Counted from the stretch's first letter, positions 24,571-34,019 are shown. The stretch is 54,838 bases of DNA from Eubacteriales bacterium (GCA_030536575.1 JAUNPS010000032.1:1-54838), one strand, 5' to 3'. Made by a program: numbers and translations. Notes: generated by a model from the sequence alone, not told the origin.

Positions 24571-26037
24571 TTACTGAAACGATGCATAATGCTCCGCAAA
24601 CTCCTGAAACGCCTCCTGGAACTCCGGCATTTCCCTAAGCGATGCCTGATACTCCTTAAACTCCTCAATCGTAATCTGCCCGGAAACCGCCTTCGTCTCC
24701 ATCGCATCGAAATCATCCTGATATTCCGTCCAGGCCGCACTCCAGGTCGGCGACTGAAGCACCTTCCACCAATCCATCAGCTCGTCCGCGCCAAAGTCAT
24801 ACAGTACCGACATGATTTCCCGCGTCTCATCATTGTATTCCTTCGACGCCGCTTTGGAATCCACCTTCGCCCATTCGTTTGTGGCGCAGATGAAAGCCTG
24901 CATACAGGAGTTGGTCACTTCGTCGTTTCCGGCATCGGTGGACACCACATTGCCATCATCATCGTAATTCCAGTGATAACCTTCCACGCCGTAGTTCAGC
25001 ATATTATAGCTTTCTTCCGCACAACATGCATCCAGGAATTTCAGAATTTCCGGAACCTGTTCCTCGCTCACATTCTTCGAGATCAAAAGCCCGCCAAAAT
25101 ATCCCAAATCCCAGTAGCCAGCCGTTCCGGCCTCGCCTTTCAGGTAAGGAACCATGCTCACCGACGCATCCTCGCTGTACTGGCTATGGATATTTTCGTT
25201 TAAGTCATACCGATGCCACGCATTTTTAAACAAAGAACCGCTGATTCCGGTGGTAAAATACTCTTCCTGCTGGCTGGTTCCGATCAGCGTATACTCCGAT
25301 GGCAGAACGCCCGCCGCATACATTTCCGCATACCACGCCACCATATCCGCATAAGCGTCCGTCAGCTTCTCCTGGATCAATCCGCCGTTCTCATCTTCCT
25401 GCAGGTCAAACACCCCAAACGCCCCGCCAAAATAATACGTCGTCGACGAGAAAGGCACGAACCCCACATCTACCAGGCCTGCATCCACCATCTGCTTCAT
25501 CGCATCGCCAAATTCCTCAATCGTCTCCGGCAGCGCAAGCCCAAGCTGATCCAGCAGATCCTGCCGAATCATCATACAGCAGTCCAGATTTCCCCTGGTC
25601 TTTGGCACCAGATAAATCGAACCGTTCACCTTCGCATAATTCCACGCGTCCGCATTCGTGGCCGCCAGATTCGGATATGCGCTGAAATCCCCCAGAAACT
25701 CCGTCAAATCCCAGAAATATCCCTCCTCAATGGCATTCTGCACCACCGCGTTCGTGATATCCGTACGCTCCACGATATCCGGAAGCGAATCTGACAGGAT
25801 ATTCAGGGACAGCTTTTCGTAATAATTGTCCGAATTAATCCAGTCCACGGTGTAATCCACATTCAGGGCTTCCTCGATATTCGCCCAATACTGCCCATCC
25901 TTCGCAGGAGCCGTATTGTACTCCATCGCCATGCCCGTCACTTCCAGCGGCGCACTCTCCTCAGCCATTCCCCATGCGCCAAAGGCAAGGGACGTCCCAA
26001 ACGCCAAAACCATTGCTAATGCTGCTCGTTTCCTCAT
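24571..26037 (-). CDS. Extracellular sugar-binding protein (LplA-like)
   Basis: The 488-residue protein is a family 1 solute-binding protein related to LplA-type components. The signal peptide MRKRAALAMVLAFGTSLAFGAWG ends at a likely GMA-EE cleavage site and has no lipobox cysteine. The mature region includes YWANIEEALNVDYTVDWIN, LSDSLPDIVERTD, YAKVNGSIYLVPKTRGN and a tryptophan-rich C-terminal part. It should bind an oligosaccharide outside the membrane and pass it to the LplB/LplC-like permeases encoded just upstream. The gap to the permease is 45 bp. A GAAAGGAGAAAAAG site precedes ATG 26037. Confidence 0.9.
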   Translation of the reverse strand: MRKRAALAMVLAFGTSLAFGAWGMAEESAPLEVTGMAMEYNTAPAKDGQYWANIEEALNVDYTVDWINSDNYYEKLSLNILSDSLPDIVERTDITNAVVQNAIEEGYFWDLTEFLGDFSAYPNLAATNADAWNYAKVNGSIYLVPKTRGNLDCCMMIRQDLLDQLGLALPETIEEFGDAMKQMVDAGLVDVGFVPFSSTTYYFGGAFGVFDLQEDENGGLIQEKLTDAYADMVAWYAEMYAAGVLPSEYTLIGTSQQEEYFTTGISGSLFKNAWHRYDLNENIHSQYSEDASVSMVPYLKGEAGTAGYWDLGYFGGLLISKNVSEEQVPEILKFLDACCAEESYNMLNYGVEGYHWNYDDDGNVVSTDAGNDEVTNSCMQAFICATNEWAKVDSKAASKEYNDETREIMSVLYDFGADELMDWWKVLQSPTWSAAWTEYQDDFDAMETKAVSGQITIEEFKEYQASLREMPEFQEAFQEFAEHYASFQ

Positions 26038-26082
26038 ACTCTTTTTCTCCTTTCTATCAAAACGTATGTCCTACGTTTTTTC

Positions 26083-26946
26083 TCAGCCTTTCACCGAACC
26101 CACCATAACGCCTTTCACGAAATGCTTCTGCAAAAACGGATACACCACCACAATCGGCAGCATAGCCAGCACCACTGTCGCATACCGGATCAGCTCCGAC
26201 GGAACCTTTTCCACATCAATGCTGTCCACTGCGTTGTCAATAATCAGCGTCTTTACATAAACCTGCAATGTCCGCAGCTTCGAATCATTGATATAAACCA
26301 CGGAATTAAAATACACATTCCAGTGGTACACCGCCAGGAATAAAACCAGCGTCGCCAGCACCGCCTTGGACAGCGGCAGGATAATCCGGAAAAAAATCGT
26401 CAGGTCATTGGCCCCGTCGATCCTGGCCGCCTCCTCCAGATCCGCCGGTATCCCCGCAATGGACGTCTTCGCAAGTATCACATAATAATAACTCGACAAA
26501 ACCGGAATAATCAGCGCCCACCGGCTGTTCAGAAGCCCAAACCCCTTCACCGTCAGAAACTGCGAAACAATCCCCGGATTAAACAACATGCTGGCGATTA
26601 CCATGCTAATCATAAACTTGTAGCCAGGCATATCTTTTTTCGTCAACGCATAGGCGTAGGTAAAGGTGACGCTGATACATAAGAATGTCCCCACCAGCGT
26701 GATAAACACCGTATTCAGCAGTGCTGTAACGAAAGCGTCGTTCTTCAGCACGTATGCATAGTTTTCCAGTGACAACTTTTTCGGAAACAACCGAAATTCA
26801 AACGGTACATAAACCTCCTGGGCCGTCAGCGACACACTGATAATATACAAAAATGGGACAATGCAGCACAGCGCCGCCAGCGTCACGACCAGATACGCAA
26901 TGATTTCGATGCCTGAAATCCTCTTTTTCTTCGCTTTTTTCGTCAT
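26083..26946 (-). CDS. Carbohydrate ABC transporter permease (LplC/YtcP-like)
   Basis: The 287-residue membrane protein has about six transmembrane segments and the EAA loop DLEEAARIDGANDLTIFFRIILPLSKAVLAT (about residues 180-210). It ends KHFVKGVMVGSVKG, like LplC/YtcP permeases. ATG 26946 directly follows the LplB stop (TAATATG), with AAGGAA 9 nt upstream. An in-frame ATG at 26964 inside the previous gene is less likely. It forms the translocation pore with the next entry, and needs an ATPase not encoded in this window. Confidence 0.92.
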   Translation of the reverse strand: MTKKAKKKRISGIEIIAYLVVTLAALCCIVPFLYIISVSLTAQEVYVPFEFRLFPKKLSLENYAYVLKNDAFVTALLNTVFITLVGTFLCISVTFTYAYALTKKDMPGYKFMISMVIASMLFNPGIVSQFLTVKGFGLLNSRWALIIPVLSSYYYVILAKTSIAGIPADLEEAARIDGANDLTIFFRIILPLSKAVLATLVLFLAVYHWNVYFNSVVYINDSKLRTLQVYVKTLIIDNAVDSIDVEKVPSELIRYATVVLAMLPIVVVYPFLQKHFVKGVMVGSVKG

Positions 26947-26947
26947 A

Positions 26948-27853
26948 TTAGAACATTCCTTCATTGCCTGTTTTCTTAATGGCTCTGTTTGATAAAACGA
27001 CCAGTACCAATCCCACCAAACCCTTGCACACGCTGACCGTCACGGAAACGCTGTAATTGCCCTGCTGGATTCCCTGCTGATACGCATACAGGTCAAAGGT
27101 CTGGGCAACATCCGACACAAATGTATTGCTCATCAGCATAAGCTGCTCGATCCCGGTATCCAGAACCGTCCCCAGCCGCATGATAAACATCACAACCACC
27201 GTCGGCATGATCCCCGGCAGCGTCACATGGAGGATCTGACGCCATTTGCTCGCCCCGTCCACCTCTGCCGCCTCATACAGCGTCTGGTCAATCTGGGAAA
27301 TTGCCGCCAGGTAAACGATGGAACCCCAGCCCAGCTCCCGCCAGGTACTCTGCCCGAACAGAATCCACCAGAACAGCTTTGGGTCTGTCAGGAAACTCAC
27401 TTTTTCCCGCCCGGCGGCCACCAGCAGCTTATTTACAACGCCGATATCCACGGAAAAAAGAAAGAACGTCAGCCCTGCAATGACTACCCAGGACATAAAA
27501 TGCGGCAGATACACAAGCGTCTGCACCGCTTTCTTGTACTTCTGGTTTCGGATTTCATTCAGCAAAATCGCCAGGATAATCGGCAGCGGGAAACCCAGGA
27601 ACAGATTGATGCTGCTGATCGCCAGCGTATTGCGCAGCATTTGCAGAAAATTTCGGTTCCGGAAGAAATTGATGTAATTCTGAAACCACACCCACTCGCT
27701 TCCAAAAACCCCTTTGGAGACTTTAAACTTTTCAAAGGACAGAACAACGCCCCACATCGGAAAAATTTTAAAGCATAAAAAGTAGAGCGTCCCTGGCAGA
27801 GCCAGCAAATACACATAACGGTAACGGTAAATCCGCTTTCGCAAACTTGACAT
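26948..27853 (-). CDS. Carbohydrate ABC transporter permease (LplB/YteP-like)
   Basis: The 301-residue membrane protein begins MSSLRKRIYRYRYVYLLALPGTLYF, a typical LplB N-terminus with the first membrane helix. It contains the EAA loop LYEAAEVDGASKWRQILHVTLPGIMP (about residues 200-225). It is the first gene of the second transport operon, with a strong AGAAGGAGG site before ATG 27853. The operon order is lplB-like, lplC-like, binding protein, TIM-barrel protein, followed by the regulator pair, isomerase and dehydrogenase genes in the same direction. Confidence 0.93.
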   Translation of the reverse strand: MSSLRKRIYRYRYVYLLALPGTLYFLCFKIFPMWGVVLSFEKFKVSKGVFGSEWVWFQNYINFFRNRNFLQMLRNTLAISSINLFLGFPLPIILAILLNEIRNQKYKKAVQTLVYLPHFMSWVVIAGLTFFLFSVDIGVVNKLLVAAGREKVSFLTDPKLFWWILFGQSTWRELGWGSIVYLAAISQIDQTLYEAAEVDGASKWRQILHVTLPGIMPTVVVMFIMRLGTVLDTGIEQLMLMSNTFVSDVAQTFDLYAYQQGIQQGNYSVSVTVSVCKGLVGLVLVVLSNRAIKKTGNEGMF

Positions 27854-27876
27854 GTTCCTTCCTCCTTCTTGAGGCT

Positions 27877-27960
27877 ATTTTAGCAAATATTACAAGAGAT
27901 GAACATGCACTGGTTTCGGTTTATTGGTAATTATTTTGGTTTTTTTCGAATATTTCGGTT
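27877..27960 (-). promoter_or_regulatory. Probable activator-dependent promoter of the second transport operon
   Basis: On the minus strand TAAAAT (27882-27877) lies 17 bp from a poor -35 (TGTTCA at 27905-27900). Upstream are four short ACCGAAA/ACCAAAA/ACCAAT-like repeats between 27960 and 27912. A good -10 with a weak -35 and upstream repeats suits activation by the AraC-type regulator of this island. Site identity is inference. Confidence 0.4.
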
Positions 27961-27993
27961 CTGATATTATGTATTTTGTTTACATCTGGGCAT

Positions 27994-28039
27994 AAAAAAA
28001 TTCCTGCAATGCAGCTTCTTACGCCGCACTGCAGGAATT
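27994..28039 (-). terminator. Intrinsic terminator after infA
   Basis: On the minus strand a stem of at least 8 bp (TTCCTGCA/TGCAGGAA, 28030-28037 with 28001-28008), with further inner pairs, is followed by seven T residues (28000-27994). It closes the proximal ribosomal operon right where transcription would otherwise run on to rpmJ. Confidence 0.9.
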
Positions 28040-28050
28040 CCGACCTGCTC

Positions 28051-28269
28051 TTACTTGTCTCTCCAAATAATTCTGCCTTTGGACAGATCATAGGGAGAAA
28101 GTTCAATCGTCACCTTATCTCCCGGAAGAATACGGATAAAGTTCATTCTCAGCTTCCCGCTGATATGGGCCAGCACCACATGCTTGTTTTCCAGCTCAAC
28201 CTTAAACATCGCATTCGGAAGCTTTTCCAATACCGTTCCTTCTACTTCAATTACATCTGCTTTTGACAT
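28051..28269 (-). CDS. infA: Translation initiation factor IF-1
   Basis: The 72-residue protein is IF-1, an OB-fold factor that occupies the A site during initiation. It begins [30 protein letters not shown] and includes [36 protein letters not shown] 28269 has AGGAGGATTGGA upstream; a long N-terminal extension is rejected. It overlaps the KOW gene by 19 nt, so the two are translationally coupled. rpmJ, its usual neighbour, is missing here and found at 8013-8126. Confidence 0.98.
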   Translation of the reverse strand: MSKADVIEVEGTVLEKLPNAMFKVELENKHVVLAHISGKLRMNFIRILPGDKVTIELSPYDLSKGRIIWRDK

Positions 28270-28568
28270 TCCAATCCTCCTGATTTTCCCTGTATCCCTT
28301 CCGGCCCATCCTCCGTATGCGCGCCGGAATACCATTTCAAAATTCTCTTCACTTCTTCGTCCGCAGCCGACTTTGGCAGCTCCGCCCTCACCTTCCGAAT
28401 CACCTGAATATGCTTCCGGTTCTTCTTCTTCGGACAAGAAACCAGTTTCAGCTTCCCGTCTGCGAGCCACACAAAGCGGTCGTCCGCATCTACGATCACA
28501 TAACAGTTCCCCTGGTCGTGCCCCGCTTTCGAGACCGCCAGCATTCCCTTTTCGATCCGCTCATCCAT
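28251..28568 (-). CDS. KOW domain-containing RNA-binding protein (L14e-like)
   Basis: The 105-residue protein begins [26 protein letters not shown], a KOW-type motif seen in a small family of Firmicutes proteins distantly like archaeal and eukaryotic ribosomal protein L14e. The second strand block is [23 protein letters not shown]. It is placed between map and infA, as in many Clostridia. The cellular role is not established but is probably ribosome- or RNA-related. GAGGT lies 7 nt before the ATG. The last 30 residues are poorly conserved and overlap the infA start. Confidence 0.88.
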   Translation of the reverse strand: MDERIEKGMLAVSKAGHDQGNCYVIVDADDRFVWLADGKLKLVSCPKKKNRKHIQVIRKVRAELPKSAADEEVKRILKWYSGAHTEDGPEGIQGKSGGLECQKQM

Positions 28569-28578
28569 AAAGGCAACC

Positions 28579-29334
28579 TCAATGGCTCAGAGTCAGAATC
28601 TCCGGATCTCCGTCCGTGATCAGAATCGTATTTTCATAGTGCGCGGACAGGCTTCCGTCCTCCGTCACTACCGTCCAGTCGTCGTCCAGCCATTCCACAT
28701 CCGCCCGACCCATGTTAATCATCGGCTCGATGGCCAGGGTCATGCCCGGCATCAGCCGGATTCCCTTGCGCTTCTGGGCGAAATTCGGAATCTGCGGGTC
28801 TTCATGCAGCACATGGCCAATGCCGTGCCCCACCAGCTCCTCCACAATTCCATAGCCACAAGGTTTGATAAACGCGTCGATGGCATTTGAAATGTCGTGC
28901 AGATGGTTTCCGGCTCTGGCATACTTGATGCCCTCGAAAAAGCTCTGTCTGGTGACATCGATCAGCTTCTGCGCCTCCGGCGTGACCTTTCCGACCGCAT
29001 AGGTCCTGGCCGCGTCCGAATGCATCCCGTTGTAGATCAGGCCTGCGTCAATGCTGACAATGTCGCCTTCCTTGAGAATTCGTTTCTTGTTTGGGATCGC
29101 GTGTACCACCTCATCGTTCACCGAAATGCAGAAAGATGCGGGATACCCGTTGTAATGGAGGAAGTTCGGAATGCATCCGAAGCTTCGGATTTTCTTCTCT
29201 CCCAGATGATCCAGTTCCCAGGTGGAGATTCCCGGCCTGATATTGGCCGCCAGTTCCTCGTGAACCAGCTCCAGGAGTCTTCCAGCCTCTCTCATAAGTT
29301 CGATTTCTTTCGCAGATTTAATGGATACTGACAT
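28579..29334 (-). CDS. map: Methionine aminopeptidase type I
   Basis: The 251-residue enzyme removes the initiator methionine from nascent proteins with a dinuclear metal centre. Family blocks are VSINDEVVHAIPNKKRILKEGDIVSIDAGLI (first metal Asp), DAARTYAVG (second Asp), GHGIGHVLHEDPQIPNF (His) and LAIEPMINMG (Glu), with a last Glu near VVTEDGSLSAHYENTILIT. Length and position between adk and the KOW gene are standard. It lacks an N-terminal zinc-finger extension. Confidence 0.97.
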   Translation of the reverse strand: MSVSIKSAKEIELMREAGRLLELVHEELAANIRPGISTWELDHLGEKKIRSFGCIPNFLHYNGYPASFCISVNDEVVHAIPNKKRILKEGDIVSIDAGLIYNGMHSDAARTYAVGKVTPEAQKLIDVTRQSFFEGIKYARAGNHLHDISNAIDAFIKPCGYGIVEELVGHGIGHVLHEDPQIPNFAQKRKGIRLMPGMTLAIEPMINMGRADVEWLDDDWTVVTEDGSLSAHYENTILITDGDPEILTLSH

Positions 29335-29339
29335 ATTGG

Positions 29340-29984
29340 CTACTCTCCTAAAATCCCGACGATCGCCTGGAAGACGTCCTCCATGTCAACGGTTCCGTCC
29401 ACATCCTTCAGGATTCCGGCCTTGCTGTAGTAATCGATCAGCGGCTGTGTCTGCTCATGGTACACATCCAGACGCTTCTTCACGGTTTCCGGCTTGTCGT
29501 CGTCGCGAAGGATCAGCTTTTCGCCGCAGGTATCGCAGGTGCCTTCGGCCTTCGGTGCATTGTAGACAATGTGATAGGTCGCGCCGCAGCCTACGCAGGC
29601 TCTTCTGCCGCCCATCCGGTTGATAATGTTCTCATCGGGTACGTCTACGTTAATCGCATAGTCCATTTTTTCGTTTAATTTCGCCAGGGCCGCATCCAGC
29701 GCTTCCGCCTGGGGAATGGTTCTTGGGAAACCGTCCAGCACATAGCCGTTCGTGCAGTCGTCCTGCTGTACGCGGTCTACCACCAGATCGACAACCAACT
29801 CATCCGGAACCAGAAGGCCCTGATCCATGTAGGTTTTGGCTTTTTTCCCAAGGTCGGTGCCGTTCTTGATGTTCGCGCGGAAGATATCTCCCGTGGAGAT
29901 GTGAGGAATCTGGTACTTCTCGGCAATCTTCTTTGCCTGGGTGCCTTTTCCGGCGCCCGGCGCCCCTAACATAATGATCTTCAT
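29340..29984 (-). CDS. adk: Adenylate kinase
   Basis: The 214-residue enzyme catalyses ATP + AMP = 2 [27 protein letters not shown] holds the P-loop. [13 protein letters not shown] is the AMP-binding signature. The lid carries a structural zinc site of CVGCG and CDTCG (about residues 130 and 150), as in Gram-positive adenylate kinases. The start is ATG 29984; an upstream in-frame extension lacks a site and is not conserved. It is separated from map by 5 bp. Confidence 0.98.
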   Translation of the reverse strand: MKIIMLGAPGAGKGTQAKKIAEKYQIPHISTGDIFRANIKNGTDLGKKAKTYMDQGLLVPDELVVDLVVDRVQQDDCTNGYVLDGFPRTIPQAEALDAALAKLNEKMDYAINVDVPDENIINRMGGRRACVGCGATYHIVYNAPKAEGTCDTCGEKLILRDDDKPETVKKRLDVYHEQTQPLIDYYSKAGILKDVDGTVDMEDVFQAIVGILGE

Positions 29985-30038
29985 TTCCTTATCCCGCCTT
30001 TCTTGAAATACAATTTTAGTGCACAAACCTACCTGCCA

Positions 30039-30056
30039 TTATCCGAAACCGGATAA
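30039..30056. other. Hairpin between secY and adk
   Basis: A perfect 7-bp stem TTATCCG/CGGATAA with a 4-nt loop lies in the 92-bp gap between secY and adk. No T-run follows, so it probably affects mRNA processing or stability rather than full termination. Confidence 0.4.
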
Positions 30057-30076
30057 CAGCAGATAAATCCGTACAC

Positions 30077-31393
30077 TTAATCATTTAAAAATCCCTTATA
30101 GTTGCGGACGAGCATCTGAGACTCAATCTGCTTTAATGTCTCCAGGATAACGCCGACGATAATGATAATCGAAGTGCCGCCGAAAGAAACATATGCCCCG
30201 AATACGCCGTTGAAGAAAATCGGGATCGTCACAACGATCAGAAGGCCGATCGCTCCAATGAAAATCAGGCTGTTCAGAATTTTGTTCAGATAATCCTGGG
30301 TCGGTTTTCCTGGACGGATGCCCGGAATGAAACCACCCTGCTTCTTCATATTATCGGCAACCTCAATCGGGTTAAAGGTGATCGAGGTGTAGAAATATGC
30401 GAAGAATATGATCAGCACCGCATAAAGAATATAACCGATGGAATAAATCGGTTTCGACGGGCTGAACCAGTTGTTCTGACTGAGCATACCCAGAATCGTT
30501 CCGCCTACGCCGCTGCCAACGCTCACTCCCGCGAAGGTCATGATCATAGAAGGCATGGACATCAGGGAACTTGCGAAGATGACCGGGATAACGCCTGCGG
30601 TGTTCACCTTCAGCGGAATGCAGGTTGACTGGCCGCCAACCATTTTACGTCCCTGCATCTTCTTTGCATACTGTACCGGGATCTTTCTGGTCGCATCATT
30701 CAGCAGGATAACTAGGACAATCGTCAGCAGGATAACTGCCAGAATGATCAGTGCTGCAAGACCACCCTTGGCAATGTTTTTGCCTTTGATAAAGTCTTCG
30801 TACAGGCTTACCAGATCGCTCGGTACTCTGGAAAGGATGTTAATCATCAGGACGATGGAAATACCGTTTCCGACGCCCTTCTCGGTAATACGCTCGCCAA
30901 CCCACATCAGGAATGCGGAACCGGCGGTGAGCGCCACGACTACCGTGATCACATTCAGCGCATTGAACTCTTCAATGAGTCCCTGGCGTCCGAATCCGAT
31001 CGCCATCGCTGTCGCTTCGATCAAAGCCAGACCTACGGTCACATAACGGGTAATGGCAGTAATTTTCTTCCGGCCGTCTTCCCCGTCTCTCTGCATTTCT
31101 TCCAGCTTCGGAATCGCAATGGTCAGAAGCTGAATGATAATGGAAGATGTAATGTACGGGGTAATGTTCAGCGCAAAAATAGACATTTGCTCAAAAGAAC
31201 CCCCGGTGAACGCACTGAAGAAATTAAATGCGTCACCGGACTGCTGTGCAAACCATTCAGAGAAGAAGGATCTGTCTACACCCGGAACCGGGAGCTGAGA
31301 ACCAAGTCTGACAACGATCAGCATCATAAAGGTAAAGAAAATCTTGCTCCGCAGATCCTTTATCTTAAATGCGTTTCGCAATGTCTGAAACAT
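30077..31393 (-). CDS. secY: Protein translocase subunit SecY
   Basis: The 438-residue protein is the channel subunit of the Sec translocon with ten transmembrane helices. It begins [39 protein letters not shown], and the plug/TM2 region reads GGSFEQMSIFALNITPYITSSIIIQLL. The cytoplasmic loops contacting ribosome and SecA include the GKNIAKGG and KKQGGFIPGIRPGKPT segments. Its ATG overlaps the rplO stop by one base, giving coupled translation. Confidence 0.98.
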   Translation of the reverse strand: MFQTLRNAFKIKDLRSKIFFTFMMLIVVRLGSQLPVPGVDRSFFSEWFAQQSGDAFNFFSAFTGGSFEQMSIFALNITPYITSSIIIQLLTIAIPKLEEMQRDGEDGRKKITAITRYVTVGLALIEATAMAIGFGRQGLIEEFNALNVITVVVALTAGSAFLMWVGERITEKGVGNGISIVLMINILSRVPSDLVSLYEDFIKGKNIAKGGLAALIILAVILLTIVLVILLNDATRKIPVQYAKKMQGRKMVGGQSTCIPLKVNTAGVIPVIFASSLMSMPSMIMTFAGVSVGSGVGGTILGMLSQNNWFSPSKPIYSIGYILYAVLIIFFAYFYTSITFNPIEVADNMKKQGGFIPGIRPGKPTQDYLNKILNSLIFIGAIGLLIVVTIPIFFNGVFGAYVSFGGTSIIIIVGVILETLKQIESQMLVRNYKGFLND

Positions 31394-31833
31394 TAGATCA
31401 CCTCAGCTTTTCCACCAAGCTCTTCGATCTTAGCTTTTGCACTTTCACTGAAGGCATTCACTTTCACAGTAAGCTTTTTCGTAAGTTCACCGTTGCCCAG
31501 GATCTTTACGCCATCTTTCGGATTTTTGATGATGCCGCTTTCGATCAGCAGATCGATGGTTACTTCGGTATCATTGTCAAATCTCTCCAGTGCGCTTACA
31601 TTGATGGCCTCAATGTGCAGCGTATTCCGGTTCGTGAAACCGCGCTTCGGCAGACGTCTGTATAAAGGCATCTGTCCACCTTCGAAACCGATTCTCGGTG
31701 CGCCGGAACGGGCTTTCTGTCCTTTATGGCCTTTGCCAGCGGTCTTTCCGTTTCCGGAACCGTGGCCGCGTCCTCTTCTGAAATTATTGCTGTGTTTGGA
31801 ACCTTCTGCCGGCTGTAAGTTTGATAACTCCAT
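31393..31833 (-). CDS. rplO: 50S ribosomal protein L15
   Basis: The 146-residue protein begins [44 protein letters not shown], the glycine-rich L15 N-terminus that threads into 23S r[21 protein letters not shown] follows. ATG 31833 is chosen over an in-frame GTG because AGGAGGTG stands 6 nt upstream. It lies between rpmD and secY. Confidence 0.98.
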   Translation of the reverse strand: MELSNLQPAEGSKHSNNFRRGRGHGSGNGKTAGKGHKGQKARSGAPRIGFEGGQMPLYRRLPKRGFTNRNTLHIEAINVSALERFDNDTEVTIDLLIESGIIKNPKDGVKILGNGELTKKLTVKVNAFSESAKAKIEELGGKAEVI

Positions 31834-31860
31834 GCTGTACACCTCCTTGTCAGATCTTAA

Positions 31861-32043
31861 TTAAATCTCTTCTACTTTTACTAAATGACGAACCTGAGCC
31901 ACCATTCCTTTGGTAGCGTCATTGTTCGGCAGCTCCACGCTGTGGTTCAGCTTCCGAAGCCCCAGAGCGGCTACCGTCGCGCGGTGTTTCGGGATCGCGC
32001 CGATCGTGGATTTTACTAAGGTAATTTTTAATTTGTCTGCCAT
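31861..32043 (-). CDS. rpmD: 50S ribosomal protein L30
   Basis: The 60-residue protein is L30: MADKLKITLVKSTIG, HRATVAALGLRKLNHSVELPN and MVAQVRHLVKVEE. Length, sequence and position between rpsE and rplO are standard. GGAGGT precedes the start. Confidence 0.97.
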   Translation of the reverse strand: MADKLKITLVKSTIGAIPKHRATVAALGLRKLNHSVELPNNDATKGMVAQVRHLVKVEEI

Positions 32044-32056
32044 TTTGAAGACCTCC

Positions 32057-32566
32057 TTAACCCAGAATCTCTTCTACGGATTTGCCGCGAAGTCTCGCAA
32101 CTTCTTCCGGGGATTTCATCTGTGCCAGACCGTTGAGCGTTGCCAGCACAACGTTCTGTTTGTTGTTGGAACCCAGAGATTTTGTACGGATGTTCTTGAT
32201 GCCTGCAAGCTCCAGGACGTTACGTGCCGGGCCGCCTGCGATAACGCCAGTACCTTCCGGAGCTCTCTTCAGAAGTACGGATGCGCTTCCGAATTTGCCC
32301 TGGAAATCATGGGGTACGCTCGCGTTGTCATCAAGAGCAACGGTAATCAGCTTCTTCATCGCATCTTCTTTTCCTTTGCGGATTGCTTCCGGAATTTCCG
32401 ATGCTTTTCCAAGTCCAGCGCCAACATGGCCATTTCCATCGCCTACAACCACGAGAGCTGTGAAACGGAAGTTACGACCACCTTTTACTACTTTGGTTAC
32501 ACGTTTGATTGACACTACTTTTTCAGTCAGTTCAAGCTGACTAGCATCAATGATAGTACGTTTCAT
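32057..32566 (-). CDS. rpsE: 30S ribosomal protein S5
   Basis: The 169-residue protein has the S5 double-stranded-RNA-binding domain (about 12-78: [35 protein letters not shown]) and C-terminal domain ([31 protein letters not shown]). S5 shapes decoding accuracy in the 30S body. The N-terminal tail is short ([16 protein letters not shown]). Confidence 0.98.
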   Translation of the reverse strand: MKRTIIDASQLELTEKVVSIKRVTKVVKGGRNFRFTALVVVGDGNGHVGAGLGKASEIPEAIRKGKEDAMKKLITVALDDNASVPHDFQGKFGSASVLLKRAPEGTGVIAGGPARNVLELAGIKNIRTKSLGSNNKQNVVLATLNGLAQMKSPEEVARLRGKSVEEILG

Positions 32567-32586
32567 GTGTTCTTTCCCTCCTTGTC

Positions 32587-32955
32587 CTAGAATTCAAGAC
32601 CAGCTTCTCTGGCTGCCTCTGCTAACGCTTTGATTTTTCCCTGATAGATAAAGCCGCCTCGATCAAAGACAACAGTGGTGATGCCCTTTTCCAGAGCTCT
32701 CTTTGCAATAACGGTTCCAAGATATGCTGCTGCATCAACGTTATTGGTCTTTTCCAGTTCTGCCTTTACGTCCTTCTGAAGGGTGGATGCAGACACCAGA
32801 GTGTTTCCAACTGTATCGTCAATAATTTGAGCATACATATGATTATTGCTTCTAAACACAGCTAAACGCGGTCTTTCAGCCGTACCAGCGAAACGATTAC
32901 GGATTTTTCTGTGCTTATTTTCGCGAACTTTCGTTCTGGATTCTTTACTAACCAT
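32587..32955 (-). CDS. rplR: 50S ribosomal protein L18
   Basis: The 122-residue protein binds 5S rRNA. It begins [47 protein letters not shown] and ends [17 protein letters not shown], with the [13 protein letters not shown] core block. ATG 32955 is preferred over an in-frame GTG at 32961; GGAGAG lies 7 nt upstream. Confidence 0.98.
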   Translation of the reverse strand: MVSKESRTKVRENKHRKIRNRFAGTAERPRLAVFRSNNHMYAQIIDDTVGNTLVSASTLQKDVKAELEKTNNVDAAAYLGTVIAKRALEKGITTVVFDRGGFIYQGKIKALAEAAREAGLEF

Positions 32956-32972
32956 TTTCACACTCTCCTTAC

Positions 32973-33512
32973 TTATTTCTTACCAGTCTTACCAACTTTA
33001 CGTCTGATCACTTCATCAGCATACTTGATACCTTTGCCCTTGTAAGGCTCCGGAGCTCTCTTCTCTCTGATTTCCGCTGCGTATTGGCCAACTTTTTCTT
33101 TATCGATACCCTTGACAATAATCTTGTTACCGTCAACAACGGCTTCCAGTCCTTCCGGATCCATCATTTCTACCGGATGGGAATAACCCAGGGACAGAAC
33201 CAGTTTCTTGCCCTGCTTTGCCGCTTTATAGCCGACACCGTTTACTTCCAGTGTCTTTTCATATCCCTGGCTTACACCGACTACCATGTTGTGGATCAGT
33301 GTTCTGGTCAGGCCGTGGAGAGATTTCATTTTCTTCAGGTCGTTCGGACGGGTTACAATTACGTGGCCGTCTTCGACTTTGATGTTCATTTCTTCCGGCA
33401 TTACTCTTTCCAGAGTACCTTTTGCGCCTTTAACAGTTACTTTATTTCCTTCTGCAACTTCTACAGTCACGCCTGCAGGAATTACAACCGGCATTCTACC
33501 GATACGAGACAT
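32973..33512 (-). CDS. rplF: 50S ribosomal protein L6
   Basis: The 179-residue protein begins [23 protein letters not shown] and has the duplicated L6 fold. The signature [19 protein letters not shown] is near its C-terminus. L6 sits near the sarcin-ricin loop where translation factors bind. It is preceded by a 75-bp gap with a hairpin. Confidence 0.98.
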   Translation of the reverse strand: MSRIGRMPVVIPAGVTVEVAEGNKVTVKGAKGTLERVMPEEMNIKVEDGHVIVTRPNDLKKMKSLHGLTRTLIHNMVVGVSQGYEKTLEVNGVGYKAAKQGKKLVLSLGYSHPVEMMDPEGLEAVVDGNKIIVKGIDKEKVGQYAAEIREKRAPEPYKGKGIKYADEVIRRKVGKTGKK

Positions 33513-33542
33513 TGTGATTTGTCCTCCTTACTTAGATTTTCG

Positions 33543-33563
33543 GAGAAGGCAGAGAGCCTTCTC
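33543..33563. other. Hairpin between rplF and rpsH
   Basis: A perfect 8-bp stem GAGAAGGC/GCCTTCTC with a 5-nt loop lies in the 75-bp gap between rpsH and rplF, just downstream of rpsH. It lacks a strong T-run on the coding strand. Partial termination or mRNA processing within the spc region is possible. Confidence 0.45.
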
Positions 33564-33587
33564 TGTTTTCAGTATGTTGTGGGGCGC

Positions 33588-33989
33588 TTACCATACAAAT
33601 GCAAGCACTTCTCCGCCCACCTGAAGCTTTCTCGCTTCTTTATCCGTGATCACGCCCTGGTTCGTGGACAGGATCGCAACGCCCAGTCCACCCAGTACCT
33701 TCGGAAGATGCTCCTTGTCGGCATACACACGTAAGCCCGGTTTGGAGATTCTCTTCAGTCCGGTGATGATTCTTTCATTCTTATCTGCGCCGTATTTCAG
33801 CTCGATACGGATCGTCTGGAAGCTGCCGTCTTCGATAAAATCATATTTCTTAATGTATCCTTCATCCAGAAGAATGTTTGCGATGGCAATTTTCATTTTG
33901 GATGCCGGTACGTCTACGGTATCATGTTTTGCAGTATTTGCATTACGGATTCTTGTAAGCATATCTGCGATCGGATCGCTCATTGTCAT
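33588..33989 (-). CDS. rpsH: 30S ribosomal protein S8
   Basis: The 133-residue protein begins [33 protein letters not shown] and ends [22 protein letters not shown], the S8 signature. S8 binds 16S rRNA helix 21 and in many bacteria represses the spc operon. ATG 33989 has GGAGG 8 nt upstream. Confidence 0.98.
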   Translation of the reverse strand: MTMSDPIADMLTRIRNANTAKHDTVDVPASKMKIAIANILLDEGYIKKYDFIEDGSFQTIRIELKYGADKNERIITGLKRISKPGLRVYADKEHLPKVLGGLGVAILSTNQGVITDKEARKLQVGGEVLAFVW

Positions 33990-34019
33990 TGTATTTGCCT
34001 CCTTTTCACGATTTCTGGC

